The notes under the pieces are model-generated. The model ran no database searches. It was not told where the DNA came from and saw nothing but the letters and a program-made list of their open reading frames with translations. From positions 67,619 to 131,618 of the forward strand of contig NZ_JADQBY010000021.1 in assembly GCF_016278385.1 (NCBI RefSeq): a stretch of 64,000 nucleotides of DNA, in the 5' to 3' direction. Position 1 is the stretch's first letter, and every line of letters begins with the position of its first letter. The DNA comes from Methanolobus sp. Lineage in GTDB: Archaea > Halobacteriota > Methanosarcinia > Methanosarcinales > Methanosarcinaceae. Made by a program: the position numbers and the translations under genes. Positions 1 through 10,787 of the stretch are shown in pieces.

Positions 1-218
1 GGCTGCCAATCGTAGTTCTTTCCGGCTTTTTTGACTATGTTTGAACATACTAGTCAAGGAGGTCAGCGATTAATAAGATGGAATTCAGAGTTAACGATGT
101 TGATGTCATCATGACTGCAAAAAAGAAAGACACATAAAAAAAAACAATAACAGAAACCGGTGGCACACGGGCATCCCAGACACAGAGTCATGTAGAGGAA
201 GCAGCCAGCACTCAAAAG

Positions 219-3152
219 ATGACTTTAAACGACACTGACAGTTTTCCAATTGTGGGTATCGGCGCCTCGGCAGGAGGCCTCGCTGCTTTTGAGGCTTTCT
301 TTTCAGGTATGCCTTCTGACACTGATCCGAATATGGCTTTCGTCCTGGTACAACATCTTGCCCCGGACCACAAAAGCCTCCTAACCGACCTGATTCAGCG
401 CTATACTCGCATGAAAGTATTCGAGGTTGAAGATGGCATGGTGGTTCGTCCGAATTGTGCTTACATCATCCCGCCAAATCGGGACATGGCATTTCTCAAC
501 GGTTCTCTCCAACTTCTGGAACCATCCGCTCCCCGTGGTCAGCGCTTACCTATTGATTTCTTTTTCCGGTCTTTGGCCCATGATCAGCACGAGCGTGCCA
601 TCTGTGTCGTGCTTTCCGGCACTGGCAGCGACGGTACCCTGGGTGTGCGTGCTATAAAGGGCGAGGGAGGTATGGTCATGGTCCAGAATCCTGAATCTAC
701 CGAGTTTGACGGAATGCCACGAAGTGTCATTGCTACCGGCATGGTGGACTACGAATTACCACCGGCTGAAATGCCTTCGCAGATCATCGCATATGTAGCT
801 CATGCTTTTGGAAAATCTCCCTTACCTACTACTGTTCCCATCCACAATGTAGAAAATGCACTAAATAAGATATTCATCCTGTTACGTGCCCAGACAGGCC
901 ACGACTTTTCCCAGTACAAACCAACCACTATCCTACGCCGTATTGAAAGGCGTATGGCTGTCCATCAGATTGATACGCTGGAAGAATACCTCAAATATTT
1001 CCAGCAGACACCTGTAGAGGTGGAAGCCCTCTTTGGCGACTTGTTGATTGGTGTGACTAATTTTTTCCGCGACCCTGACGCCTTCAAAGTCCTTGAAGAA
1101 CAGGTCATCCCCAAGCTCTTTGCCGACAAGTCATTAGATGGTATGATTCGAATTTGGTCGGCAGGATGCTCTACGGGTGAAGAGGCATATTCCCTTGCAA
1201 TTATGCTAGCTGAATATCAAAAAGTACTAAAACAGAGAGTCAAAGTACAAGTATTTGCCACTGACATTGACAGCCGGGCAATTGCCGTAGCTCGTGCTGG
1301 TATTTATCCATCCAGCATCGCTGCTAATATCTCACCGGAACGATTATCGCGTTTCTTTGTGGCTGAGCCTGATGGTAGTACTTATCGTATTCATAAAAGC
1401 ATTCGTGACATGCTTGTCTTTTCCGAACAGAACGTGATTAAAGACCCACCCTTCTCAAAATTAGACTTAATAAGTTGTCGTAATCTCCTCATCTACATGA
1501 GTGGAGATTTGCAAAAAAAGCTTATTCCTCTGTTCCATTATGCTCTTAACCCGGGTGGATTTCTTTTCCTGGGCACCTCTGAGACAGTAGGTGATTTCAA
1601 CAATCATTTTTCCGTGCTGGACCGTAGATCTAAGATATATCAGCGCAAAGACGATTTTCATAACTCACAGCGTGCCATTCCTTCTCTCTTGCTACCCATG
1701 AAAACAAATGCAACACTGGTGCCGGCTAGCGGCAAGACATCGGTTCCCGGCAAACTATCGTTGTGTGAACTGGCTGAAACAGCCCTCTTGCAGTATGCCA
1801 CTCCGGTAGCTGTACTTGTCAATGACCAGGGAGATATACTCTATATCCATGGCCGCACTGGCATGTATCTGGAACCAGCTCCGGGTGAGGTAGGCGTCAA
1901 CAACATCCTCAAGATGGCCCGTGAAGGATTGCAGCGTGAACTTACCATGGCCCTGCACAAAGCAACGGTAAACAAAGAAGTTGTGCGATGTCTGGGTCTG
2001 CGTGTCAAAACCTACGGTCAGATCAACACTGTCAACCTCACTGTGCGACCAGTAATGACAGGTCTTGCTGAAACGCAGAAAATGCCCCTGTATCTGATAA
2101 TCCTTGAGGAAGTAAAGCCTCTGGAACTAGAACAAACGCATATAATACCTGCATTGCATGCTATTGCAGAAGATAACAGTATCAAGATTACAGACACAGA
2201 TGCGCGTATTGTGGCACTTAAGCAGGAACTGCGGGCCAAGGAAGAATATCTCCATACCACCAATGAGGAACTGGAGACCTCCAACGAGGAGCTCAAATCC
2301 TCCAACGAGGAGATGCAGTCGGTTAACGAGGAATTGCAATCCACTAATGAAGAGTTGGAAACCTCTAAAGAGGAATTACAATCGGTGAATGAAGAATTGG
2401 CCACTGTCAACACTGAACTGCAAACCAAGGTTGTAGATCTCGGACAGGCCAATAATGACATGAACAATTTGCTGGCTGGCACTGGCATTGGCACTGTCTT
2501 TGTGGATATAAGGCTGCGAATCCTGCGATTCACTCCCTCTGTTACCAAAATCATTAATCTTATTCAGGGTGATATAGGACGGCCAGTGGGTCATGTTGTT
2601 TCTAACATGACCGGATACGACGATTTGGTGGCAGATATACAAATGGTTCTGGACACTTTGATTCCTAAGGAGATGGAAGTAAAGACTCTGTCGGGGACAT
2701 GGTATGCAATGCGCATCCAGCCTTACCGAACAATAGATAATGTTATCGAAGGTGCAGTAATCACTTTTGTTGATATTACCAGCTCAAAAGAACTACAGGA
2801 AGAGCTACGATTAAACGAAGAACGCATGCGAATTGCACTAAATATCTCTCCTGTTATGGTCTTTAATCAGGATAAAAAATTGCGTTATACATGGATATAT
2901 AATCCACATGTTGCATTTTCCACCGACTCGGTTATTGGCAAGACCGATGCCGACTTACTGCTGGCAGAGGACGCTGCCAGACTTACAGCAATTAAACGAG
3001 ATGTACTGGAAAACGGGGAGGTAAATCGGCAGGAGATTCGTATCATCATAGATGGAAAAGCGCTTTCATATAATATGACAGTGGATCCGTTGTATGATGT
3101 TGCTGGTAACATCATAGGAATAACTGGTGTCTTAATGAACATAACAGGATAG
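219..3152 (+). CDS. CheB-CheR fusion (chemotaxis methylesterase/methyltransferase) with coiled-coil and C-terminal PAS domains
   Basis: ORF 977 aa; CheB-like N-term FPIVGIGASAGGLAAFEAFF and VLSGTGSDGTLGVRAIKGEGG; CheR motifs IWSAGCSTGEEAYSLAIML and LISCRNLLIYM; NEEL heptad repeat then PAS-like region. Confidence 0.93.
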   Translation: MTLNDTDSFPIVGIGASAGGLAAFEAFFSGMPSDTDPNMAFVLVQHLAPDHKSLLTDLIQRYTRMKVFEVEDGMVVRPNCAYIIPPNRDMAFLNGSLQLLEPSAPRGQRLPIDFFFRSLAHDQHERAICVVLSGTGSDGTLGVRAIKGEGGMVMVQNPESTEFDGMPRSVIATGMVDYELPPAEMPSQIIAYVAHAFGKSPLPTTVPIHNVENALNKIFILLRAQTGHDFSQYKPTTILRRIERRMAVHQIDTLEEYLKYFQQTPVEVEALFGDLLIGVTNFFRDPDAFKVLEEQVIPKLFADKSLDGMIRIWSAGCSTGEEAYSLAIMLAEYQKVLKQRVKVQVFATDIDSRAIAVARAGIYPSSIAANISPERLSRFFVAEPDGSTYRIHKSIRDMLVFSEQNVIKDPPFSKLDLISCRNLLIYMSGDLQKKLIPLFHYALNPGGFLFLGTSETVGDFNNHFSVLDRRSKIYQRKDDFHNSQRAIPSLLLPMKTNATLVPASGKTSVPGKLSLCELAETALLQYATPVAVLVNDQGDILYIHGRTGMYLEPAPGEVGVNNILKMAREGLQRELTMALHKATVNKEVVRCLGLRVKTYGQINTVNLTVRPVMTGLAETQKMPLYLIILEEVKPLELEQTHIIPALHAIAEDNSIKITDTDARIVALKQELRAKEEYLHTTNEELETSNEELKSSNEEMQSVNEELQSTNEELETSKEELQSVNEELATVNTELQTKVVDLGQANNDMNNLLAGTGIGTVFVDIRLRILRFTPSVTKIINLIQGDIGRPVGHVVSNMTGYDDLVADIQMVLDTLIPKEMEVKTLSGTWYAMRIQPYRTIDNVIEGAVITFVDITSSKELQEELRLNEERMRIALNISPVMVFNQDKKLRYTWIYNPHVAFSTDSVIGKTDADLLLAEDAARLTAIKRDVLENGEVNRQEIRIIIDGKALSYNMTVDPLYDVAGNIIGITGVLMNITG

Positions 3153-3202
3153 AAACGTCAAGCTACTTGATGATACTATGGGGAATATTCGCCTGAAAAT
3201 AA

Positions 3203-5374
3203 GTGTGGGGGTACACAATGAAAAGCAAATATTTACAACATATAGACTCTGCCGAACTTCGTAGGCAGGCCGAGGAGATTGCCTGGGTAAAAGCGTTGAT
3301 GTCACCGGAAAGCCTTGAAGGGCAGCTGCCTGAAGAAACACGACAGATGCTCCATGAACTTCGAGTGCATCAGATCGAGCTGGAGATGCAGAACGAGGAA
3401 TTGCGCCGGTCGCAGTTGGAAGTTGATGCCACACGGGCACGCTATTTCGACCTCTACGATCTAGCGCCGGTGGGTTATTGCACGATTAGTGAAAATGGGC
3501 TTATACTTGAGGCAAACCTCACTGCTGCCACTTTATTGGGAGTGAATCGAATTTCACTGGTCAAACAATCAGTCACTCGTTTGATCTTAAAAGAGGACCA
3601 GGACATCTATTACCGGCACCTTAAGCAGCTTTTTGAGACCGGGAAACCTCAGGCTTGCGAGTTGAGAATGATGAAACAGGATGGTACACCATTCTGGACA
3701 CTACTGGAAGCCACAGTCGGAAAAGAAGTCAATGGTACATCCATCTGTCGTGTCGTGATGAGCGATATCAACAAACTCAAGACACTGGAAAAAAACCTGA
3801 TAATTGAAAAAGAAAAAGCCCAGGAAGCCACCAAGGTCAAGGGTGAGTTTTTGGCTAATATGTCTCACGAAATACGTACACCCATGAACGGTATGATTGG
3901 TATGGCTGGTCTGCTTCTGGACACTGAACTTGATAATGAACAACGATATTATGTAGAGACGATGCAGGAAAGTGGAGAAGTATTACATGTTCTTATCAAT
4001 GATATACTGGATTTTTCAAAGATTGAGGCAGGTAAATTAGAAATTAAGATGCTTGACTTTAATCTGCACAATGTACTGGACAATTTTACTACCACACTAT
4101 CCATAAGAGCCCATGACAAAGGATTGAACTTGATCTGCACAGTACAACCAGATGTACCAGATTACATTGTAGGAGATCCTAGACGTCTGCAGCAGGTGTT
4201 GACCAATCTTGTTGGCAATGCCATTAAGTTCACGCATCAGGGAGAAGTGGCTGTAAATGTAACCATTGAGTCCGAAACGGATGCATCAGTAGTATTGCGT
4301 TTTTCAGTTCAGGATACTGGTATTGGTATTCCAGAGGACAAAATAGACCATCTATTCGACAAGTTCTATCAAGTCGATAGTTCTACAACACGTCAATATG
4401 GTGGCACTGGGCTTGGTCTTGCCATCTCCAAACAGCTTGTGGAAATTATGGGGGGAGAAATTGGTGTTAAAAGCGAGGAAGACAAAGGTTCAGAGTTCTG
4501 GTTCACACTAAGTGTTACCAGACAGCAAGAGCATGAGATTACAAAACTTCAATCATCGGTTAACAGACATGTTACTCATGGAGTTAGTGCCAATTATGTA
4601 AAGATCCTGTTAGCTGAGGATAGTATAATCAACCAGAAGGTGGCTCAGAGCATGTTAAAGAAACTGGGTTTTCAGGTAGATATTGTATCCAATGGCAAAG
4701 AAGCAATAAAAGCCCTTAAAATGAATCCTTGTGATCTGGTGCTTATGGATGTGCAAATGCCCGAGATGGATGGACTGGAGGCTACACGACTTATCCGCAG
4801 CCCGGATTCTGGAGTTCTCGATAGATCAGTACCGATAATTGCAATGACAGCACATGTTATGACAGGTGATCGGGAATATTTCATAGAAGCTGGCATGGAT
4901 GATTACATTTCAAAACCGGTTTCATTTGAGTCTCTTGAGGAAATGCTAGGTAAATGGTTTAAAATGCAGCCAGAAGAGAAAACAAAGGATAGTTCACCAG
5001 CGGGAGATACGTTAAAGACTGCAGAACCATTGGTTCTGGACAGGGAGATTCTTTTTAAAAATACAATGGGTGATAAGGATCTATCTCGTGAATTGATTAC
5101 ACTTCTTCTGCAAGAGATTCCAAAAATGATCGAGTTGCTCAAGGAAAGCATCGATAAGGGTGAAGTATCCGATGCCAGCTTTCATGTACATAAGATCAAA
5201 GGTAGTTCGGCAAACACTGGCTGTATGGCCCTGTCCGGTGTTGCTGCCCGGATGGAGGAAGTAGGCAAGATGGGTAAACTGGATGAAATTGCCGTTATTA
5301 TTCCAGAGCTGGAAAGGCAGTTTGAGTTGCTTATGAGCAGGCTTAAGGATGCTAAAGATTACATTCTTGATTGA
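3203..5374 (+). CDS. Hybrid sensor histidine kinase (PAS, HisKA, HATPase, receiver, Hpt)
   Basis: ORF 723 aa; [44 protein letters not shown], receiver [19 protein letters not shown], Hpt-like [11 protein letters not shown]. Confidence 0.93.
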   Translation: MWGYTMKSKYLQHIDSAELRRQAEEIAWVKALMSPESLEGQLPEETRQMLHELRVHQIELEMQNEELRRSQLEVDATRARYFDLYDLAPVGYCTISENGLILEANLTAATLLGVNRISLVKQSVTRLILKEDQDIYYRHLKQLFETGKPQACELRMMKQDGTPFWTLLEATVGKEVNGTSICRVVMSDINKLKTLEKNLIIEKEKAQEATKVKGEFLANMSHEIRTPMNGMIGMAGLLLDTELDNEQRYYVETMQESGEVLHVLINDILDFSKIEAGKLEIKMLDFNLHNVLDNFTTTLSIRAHDKGLNLICTVQPDVPDYIVGDPRRLQQVLTNLVGNAIKFTHQGEVAVNVTIESETDASVVLRFSVQDTGIGIPEDKIDHLFDKFYQVDSSTTRQYGGTGLGLAISKQLVEIMGGEIGVKSEEDKGSEFWFTLSVTRQQEHEITKLQSSVNRHVTHGVSANYVKILLAEDSIINQKVAQSMLKKLGFQVDIVSNGKEAIKALKMNPCDLVLMDVQMPEMDGLEATRLIRSPDSGVLDRSVPIIAMTAHVMTGDREYFIEAGMDDYISKPVSFESLEEMLGKWFKMQPEEKTKDSSPAGDTLKTAEPLVLDREILFKNTMGDKDLSRELITLLLQEIPKMIELLKESIDKGEVSDASFHVHKIKGSSANTGCMALSGVAARMEEVGKMGKLDEIAVIIPELERQFELLMSRLKDAKDYILD

Positions 5375-5528
5375 AATAAACAGGTAGCACAGATCTTTGT
5401 GAATGTTAGTTTGAAAACCAGTAAATAATACTTATACCGTTAATCCTTCACTTTATAGATAAATAACATTTAGAAGTCCATGTATGGTCTAGCTTACATA
5501 TGGACACAGATATAAAAAAATAATGCGC

Positions 5529-5915
5529 TCAGGGCTTACAGTCAAGAGCAACACGTTCTTTCGGTGAAAGAGATATGTAGAATCTCATAATATCATCCGG
5601 GTTCATATCCACACCCAGGTTATATCCGTTTGCTCTGCCAGCTTTGAGGAAAAGCTCTTCCTTTTCATGCTTTTTGAGCATGAGATTTTCTACTTCCCCA
5701 TTGCTAAGTGTTGACATGTCAACTTTTTTGAGGAGACCTATGAGCAAGAAGTTATTCTCAATACGTTGATAATGGTTCTCTATCTTGTTCTCGACTTTAT
5801 TTTCAGGCTCGAACAAATAGGCAGTCTCGCCATTAGAACTCTTGTATGCCAGTGATATATTTTTAAGCACCAGTTTTCCGTTTTCACAGACCAGTATCTT
5901 GCGCTCAGTCTTCAT
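5529..5915 (-). CDS. Hypothetical protein, 128 aa
   Basis: ORF on minus strand between unrelated genes; no recognised family. Confidence 0.6.
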   Translation of the reverse strand: MKTERKILVCENGKLVLKNISLAYKSSNGETAYLFEPENKVENKIENHYQRIENNFLLIGLLKKVDMSTLSNGEVENLMLKKHEKEELFLKAGRANGYNLGVDMNPDDIMRFYISLSPKERVALDCKP

Positions 5916-6196
5916 TTCATTGCCTCTGTTTGTTTATTGCAGAATCCAAGTCAACAGATCATTCATGCAAATCATGGGATTACGATCAGTTTATGACTAC
6001 TTGTGTTTGTATCTACACTTGAAGCTTCTCTAATCTGTTATTTAAAGTTATCTACACTATTCTATCTAATGAGTATCATCATTATGAGGGTGCGCTTTTA
6101 AAATGTGTCCTTTCAAACGCAGGAATGCAATGCCTGAAATATAAAGAACTTCTAAAGGACTTGTAGAAGCTTACAAAGGCAGAGGATAAATGTTAC

Positions 6197-6784
6197 ATGT
6201 TCAACGAATTAAAGAATACAATAAGAGCATCGATATTGCCACTTGTAAAATGGATACCATTGTCCCCTAACTCGCTTACCATAATCGGTTTGCTAATAAG
6301 CATTTGGGCTGCATATGTATTTTCAACAGGTAATCTTCATGGGGGTGCTTTGTTAATACTCTTCAGTGGTTTCTTCGACATGATAGACGGTGCAGTTGCA
6401 CGGGCAAAAAACTGCATGACCGCCTTTGGTGCAGTACTTGATTCTGTATGCGACAGGTATGGTGATGCTATTATCTTTGTGGGTGTGATCTACGGAATTA
6501 TCGCAGGGAATATTTTTCTGACAGATTTCTTCTCAATTCCCATGTGGCTATGGCTTATGTTTGCAATCATCGGTTCCTATCTTGTGAGCTATGTGCGTTC
6601 AAGGGCAGAAACTGCTGGTGTCAGGTCAATGAATATAGGTGTAGCTGAGAGGCCGGAACGTATGCTTATACTTGTAGCAGGTTCTTTGAGTGGTTATCTT
6701 GGCGAAGCAATTCTTGTTATCGTGATCCTTACACATATAACGATGGTACAGCGCCTTCTTCATGCAAAGAAGATGCTTGCATGA
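6197..6784 (+). CDS. CDP-alcohol phosphatidyltransferase family protein (archaetidylinositol-phosphate synthase-like)
   Basis: 195 aa multi-TM ORF with signature DMIDGAVARAKNCMTAFGAVLDSVCDRYGD. Confidence 0.88.
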   Translation: MFNELKNTIRASILPLVKWIPLSPNSLTIIGLLISIWAAYVFSTGNLHGGALLILFSGFFDMIDGAVARAKNCMTAFGAVLDSVCDRYGDAIIFVGVIYGIIAGNIFLTDFFSIPMWLWLMFAIIGSYLVSYVRSRAETAGVRSMNIGVAERPERMLILVAGSLSGYLGEAILVIVILTHITMVQRLLHAKKMLA

Positions 6785-6910
6785 GTGACATGATAGGGAT
6801 AAGTGGATAATGTTTTCAATGCAAAGGTTATAATAGCAGACGTTATTATTAAATGCCTGAGTTAATTTTATTATAATATACTATCATCAAATGAAAGATG
6901 AGGATTCCAA

Positions 6911-7162
6911 ATGCAATATCAAGCAGATGTAACCATTGAACTTAAAAGCGGTATGCTTGACCCTGAAGGGACAACCATCAAAAGAGCACTTGAACACTTA
7001 GGGTACAAGGCTGAGAGTGTAAAAACAGCAAAGAAATACACAATTGATCTTCAGGCAGAGAGCATCCATGCTGCAAGGGAAACAGTCGAGGAAATGTGCC
7101 AGAAACTGATCGCCAATCCAATTATCCATAATTATTCCATTTCCTTGAGGGAACTGCAATGA
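6911..7162 (+). CDS. purS: Phosphoribosylformylglycinamidine synthase subunit PurS
   Basis: 83 aa; KSGMLDPEGTTIKRALEHLGY; overlaps purQ by 4 nt. Confidence 0.95.
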   Translation: MQYQADVTIELKSGMLDPEGTTIKRALEHLGYKAESVKTAKKYTIDLQAESIHAARETVEEMCQKLIANPIIHNYSISLRELQ

Positions 7163-7854
7163 GTATAGGTATTGTACAGTTTGGTGGCAGCAATTGTGAC
7201 CTTGACGTGTTACATGTCCTGAAGGATGTTATCGGAGTTGACGCTGAACTTGTATGGTACAAGGAAGAGAACCTTGAACGTTTTGAAGGAATAGTTATTC
7301 CCGGGGGATTCTCATACGGTGACTACCTCAGAGCAGGTGCTATTGCCGCACGTACTCCTATCATGACATCCGTCAAGGGAATGGCAGAGGCAGGTAAACC
7401 TGTAATTGGTATCTGTAATGGTTTTCAGGTCCTAACGGAGTCAGGGCTTCTTGAAGGTGCACTGACAACCAACAATTATCCCAAGTTCAAATGCGAGTCA
7501 ACTTTGCTGAGGGTAGAATCTACTGACACTCCCTTCACTTCAAAGTTTAAGAAAGGAGATGTTGTAAGCATACCAATTGCCCATATGGAAGGTAATTTCT
7601 ATGCAGATGAACTCACACTTTCAAGTCTTGAGGATAATGCTCAGGTAGTCTTCAGGTACGTGGACAAGAACGGAAAAGCAACAGATGAGGCAAATCCGAA
7701 TGGCTCACAGGAAAATATTGCAGGTATCGTAAGTGCAAAAAAGAATGTGCTTGGCATGATGCCCCATCCTGAAAGAGCATCCGAGGATATCCTGGGTTCA
7801 AAAGACGGAATCAAAATATTCGAATCAATGGTGGAGTTCATCTCCAGCCAATGA
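7159..7854 (+). CDS. purQ: Phosphoribosylformylglycinamidine synthase subunit PurQ (glutaminase)
   Basis: 231 aa; VIPGGFSYGDYLRAGAIAA, GICNGFQVLTE, MMPHPERA. Confidence 0.96.
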   Translation: MSIGIVQFGGSNCDLDVLHVLKDVIGVDAELVWYKEENLERFEGIVIPGGFSYGDYLRAGAIAARTPIMTSVKGMAEAGKPVIGICNGFQVLTESGLLEGALTTNNYPKFKCESTLLRVESTDTPFTSKFKKGDVVSIPIAHMEGNFYADELTLSSLEDNAQVVFRYVDKNGKATDEANPNGSQENIAGIVSAKKNVLGMMPHPERASEDILGSKDGIKIFESMVEFISSQ

Positions 7855-7867
7855 TATTTTTAATATT

Positions 7868-8542
7868 TTATTCTTCTTTTTTCATAACATTCTCTGCAGT
7901 TTTCCATGAATGCCTGACAAAATCAGGTAAACTTCCATGCTCTTTGTACCAGTTTGCAAGAAAATGTTTTGTTTTCGGGTCTGAAGGATAACCACTTCCA
8001 AAATCGACTTCGTTCTCTATTTTGAGTTCCTCTATCAATTCATCCCTGCGTACTTTAGCTACAATTGAAGCAGCAGAAACAACAGGATAAGTAGCATCAG
8101 CCCGATGCTTTGAAACAATAGACATTTCATTGGTTTTATCAGGATAGTTCTTTTTGTACTCGTCCATAAGTCTTCTTCCAAATCTCTCTTCATTCACATC
8201 AGCAGCATCAGCATAGGCTGTTTGGGGATGGAGTTGTCCCAGTACTTTTGAAAAAGCAACGACCATAATATCATTCATGCTCATAAGTTTTCGAAGCTCA
8301 TCTATCTGTCCGGCTGATATTTCAAGAACAAAGACCTTTTCTGAATACTTTTCGATCTGCCGGGCAAGCTGTGGTCTCTTTTTGCGACTTATTTTTTTTG
8401 AGTCTGCAACGCCAAGATTTTTCAGTGTATTCGTCTTAGACTCATCCAGCAGCACACCTCCTACACACATAGGTCCTATAACTGGTCCTTTCCCCGCTTC
8501 ATCTATTCCGGCAATTTTCATCTTATCTGTTCCTGATAGCAA
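7868..8542 (-). CDS. rnhB: Ribonuclease HII
   Basis: 224 aa; KIAGIDEAGKGPVIGPMCVGGV, HRADATYPVVSAASIVAKVRRD, GSGYPSDPKT. Confidence 0.95.
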   Translation of the reverse strand: MLSGTDKMKIAGIDEAGKGPVIGPMCVGGVLLDESKTNTLKNLGVADSKKISRKKRPQLARQIEKYSEKVFVLEISAGQIDELRKLMSMNDIMVVAFSKVLGQLHPQTAYADAADVNEERFGRRLMDEYKKNYPDKTNEMSIVSKHRADATYPVVSAASIVAKVRRDELIEELKIENEVDFGSGYPSDPKTKHFLANWYKEHGSLPDFVRHSWKTAENVMKKEE

Positions 8543-8590
8543 CTATCAGTATCAATGCTGTTGATTCTAAAAAAAGTATTTGCCAGAGGT

Positions 8591-10771
8591 TTAGATAAAC
8601 AATGTGAATATCGTATATCCTACGGCCATCATGATAGTTGAATGTTTAAGGCCGGAAATTACATTTCCTTCACCCATTGCACCTGCCATGAGTCCTGAAC
8701 TGAGTCCCTGTATAATGGCTGCGTGCTTGAAAAGACGAGTGTAAGCCTCAAGATCAAAGCTTCCAAGGAAACCACTCTGTGAACCTGATGACGCCATCTG
8801 CTGCCCTGCTTCTGCCATTTCAGTAAGGAAGGTGGTGGAGATTACGTAAATAACACCAACAAATACAAGGAAGGATATGTAAATGATAACGATGTAGATC
8901 ATCATACTCATGTTACGTTCTCTTTTCATTCCCTGTTCTGAGGCCGCATCCCTCGCAGCTACCATAAGTACTTCTCCGATATCCCCGCTGGATTCGTTAG
9001 CTTTTGTTATCAGTGAAATGGATCTTGTGACAACCTGTGTTCTCAGACGGTTTGCAAATCTTATCAGGGCATCGTTTATTTCAAGTCCCCAGAAAATATC
9101 ATGCCATATCTTCCTGATCTCTGTGCTAAGATTATCAGTCTTTGACTTTGCCATAAGTCTGATCGAATCCCTTAGTGTCATGCCTGTTTCATTAGTGCTG
9201 GCGAGCTTTTTCAGGAAATCTGGGAAATTATTCTCAAGTTTTCTCTTTTTTCTTCCCTTTATCTCATGGAATATTGAAAGCGGTATTATAATTATGAATA
9301 CTGCAAGAACTATTCTGTCATCAATGAAGTCCACAAGCAGTGCTAGATTACCGAGCCTGTGCAAATTTGAAAACAGGGGGATCAGAACAATAAGTAATGC
9401 AAGCGGTATTGTCACCACTAATGTTGTAAGTGGATTCTTGAACATCGGTGTGAGTGGATTCTTCATTATGCTTTTAAGTGTGAGTGACTTCTTTGATTTG
9501 ATGAATCTCTCAAAGTAACCTCTTTGAAGAACCTTTTCTTCAGTCTCATCAATGATCTCACCGTTCTCGTCAAATACTTGTTCAAAACGTTTTGGAATAT
9601 TTGGTATTCCATGGTCCAGTATTTCGGTTGTTGGAAGTAATCTTGGTTCTCCAAGTTCAGTTGGGGTTATGATGCTGATCATGACAACAAACATTATTGA
9701 ACCGACGGGAAGGACTGCATAGATGATGGCATATACCATGGTGGTTGTGCCGGATCCCATTACAGCCATCATGACACCCATGATGATTATAAACAGAGGG
9801 CCTGCAACAAATGCAGTAACATAGGATTCTGCCAGCAGTCCAAGGGTTTCAAGGAACCCTTTTTGGTCAACTTCTGCTTTTACGAGGTATTGTTCTGATT
9901 TGTCACGGAAGTAATTTGGAATATTTCCTCCGCTGTCAATGACTGTCAGAAGATTATACATAAGGTCCTGGAACCTGTCGGATGGGGTTATTTCTGAAGC
10001 ATTGGAAAGTGCTGTTCTAAGATCATGTCCGAAAAAGTCCATATCCCTGACAATTGAATCAATTTCCTTTGATACTTCTCCATATGTGTCCACTGAATTT
10101 GCAATAGCCCTGAAAACATCGATGATGTTCATTCCACTTTTACTCAGTGCATACATGAAGGTAACAGCATAAGGAAGCTGCATGTCTATCTTTGCTTTTC
10201 TTTCACCTGCCTGAAGAGCAGGGAACATCATGAACAAAGCATAAACAAGTCCACCCATCCCTAGCATAAATACTATTGTTATAAACAGTCCAAGGAATAC
10301 TTCTTTGTAGGTGAGAAGCGGAGCCAGCAGGGGGCCAAATCTCAGATTTGTGATCTGATCAGGTAAACCCACAAGCACAATGACTGTATATGTCAGGAAA
10401 AGACCAAGAATAGCACCAACGATTCCTGAAATAATGGAATAGAAAATCGCATCTGAAATGTACATCTCATGGGAGATGGGTATACGTGCCTGTTTTAGTT
10501 GCTTTTGTAGATTTTCATAATTGGCTTTTTTTGCTTTTATTTTATCGCCTATAAATACAAAAGGAATCTTTTTGAGTATGTTTACGTATAGGGAGGCTTT
10601 TTTGGTGTAATACTCAGTGCTAAAATTCGGTTTTAGTTTTTTAGACTTTGTTTTAGGACTCTGGGTAACATCTTCATTTTCAAGCTTCTGCACACTCAAA
10701 ATTTCATCTGAAACTGTATCTTCCCAATCGTTTTCGATCAGTTCATCAGGACTTTTTTTAATTTCAGTCAC
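8591..10771 (-). CDS. FlaJ/TadC-like type II/IV secretion integral membrane protein, 726 aa with two T2SSF-like halves
   Basis: Multi-TM ORF directly downstream of a secretion ATPase; repeated pattern GMNIIDVFRAIAN... and GMTLRDSIRLMAKS. Confidence 0.85.
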   Translation of the reverse strand: MTEIKKSPDELIENDWEDTVSDEILSVQKLENEDVTQSPKTKSKKLKPNFSTEYYTKKASLYVNILKKIPFVFIGDKIKAKKANYENLQKQLKQARIPISHEMYISDAIFYSIISGIVGAILGLFLTYTVIVLVGLPDQITNLRFGPLLAPLLTYKEVFLGLFITIVFMLGMGGLVYALFMMFPALQAGERKAKIDMQLPYAVTFMYALSKSGMNIIDVFRAIANSVDTYGEVSKEIDSIVRDMDFFGHDLRTALSNASEITPSDRFQDLMYNLLTVIDSGGNIPNYFRDKSEQYLVKAEVDQKGFLETLGLLAESYVTAFVAGPLFIIIMGVMMAVMGSGTTTMVYAIIYAVLPVGSIMFVVMISIITPTELGEPRLLPTTEILDHGIPNIPKRFEQVFDENGEIIDETEEKVLQRGYFERFIKSKKSLTLKSIMKNPLTPMFKNPLTTLVVTIPLALLIVLIPLFSNLHRLGNLALLVDFIDDRIVLAVFIIIIPLSIFHEIKGRKKRKLENNFPDFLKKLASTNETGMTLRDSIRLMAKSKTDNLSTEIRKIWHDIFWGLEINDALIRFANRLRTQVVTRSISLITKANESSGDIGEVLMVAARDAASEQGMKRERNMSMMIYIVIIYISFLVFVGVIYVISTTFLTEMAEAGQQMASSGSQSGFLGSFDLEAYTRLFKHAAIIQGLSSGLMAGAMGEGNVISGLKHSTIMMAVGYTIFTLFI

Positions 10772-10787
10772 TCTATCACACCGACAT

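Noticed and set aside
2018-2554. 178-aa minus-strand ORF rich in Ser/Leu repeats opposite the CheB-CheR gene
   Set aside because: Antisense shadow of the NEEL heptad repeat; the sense frame has clear homology motifs.
8910-9518. 202-aa plus-strand ORF
   Set aside because: Opposite strand of the FlaJ-like gene; composition is that of a shadow ORF.
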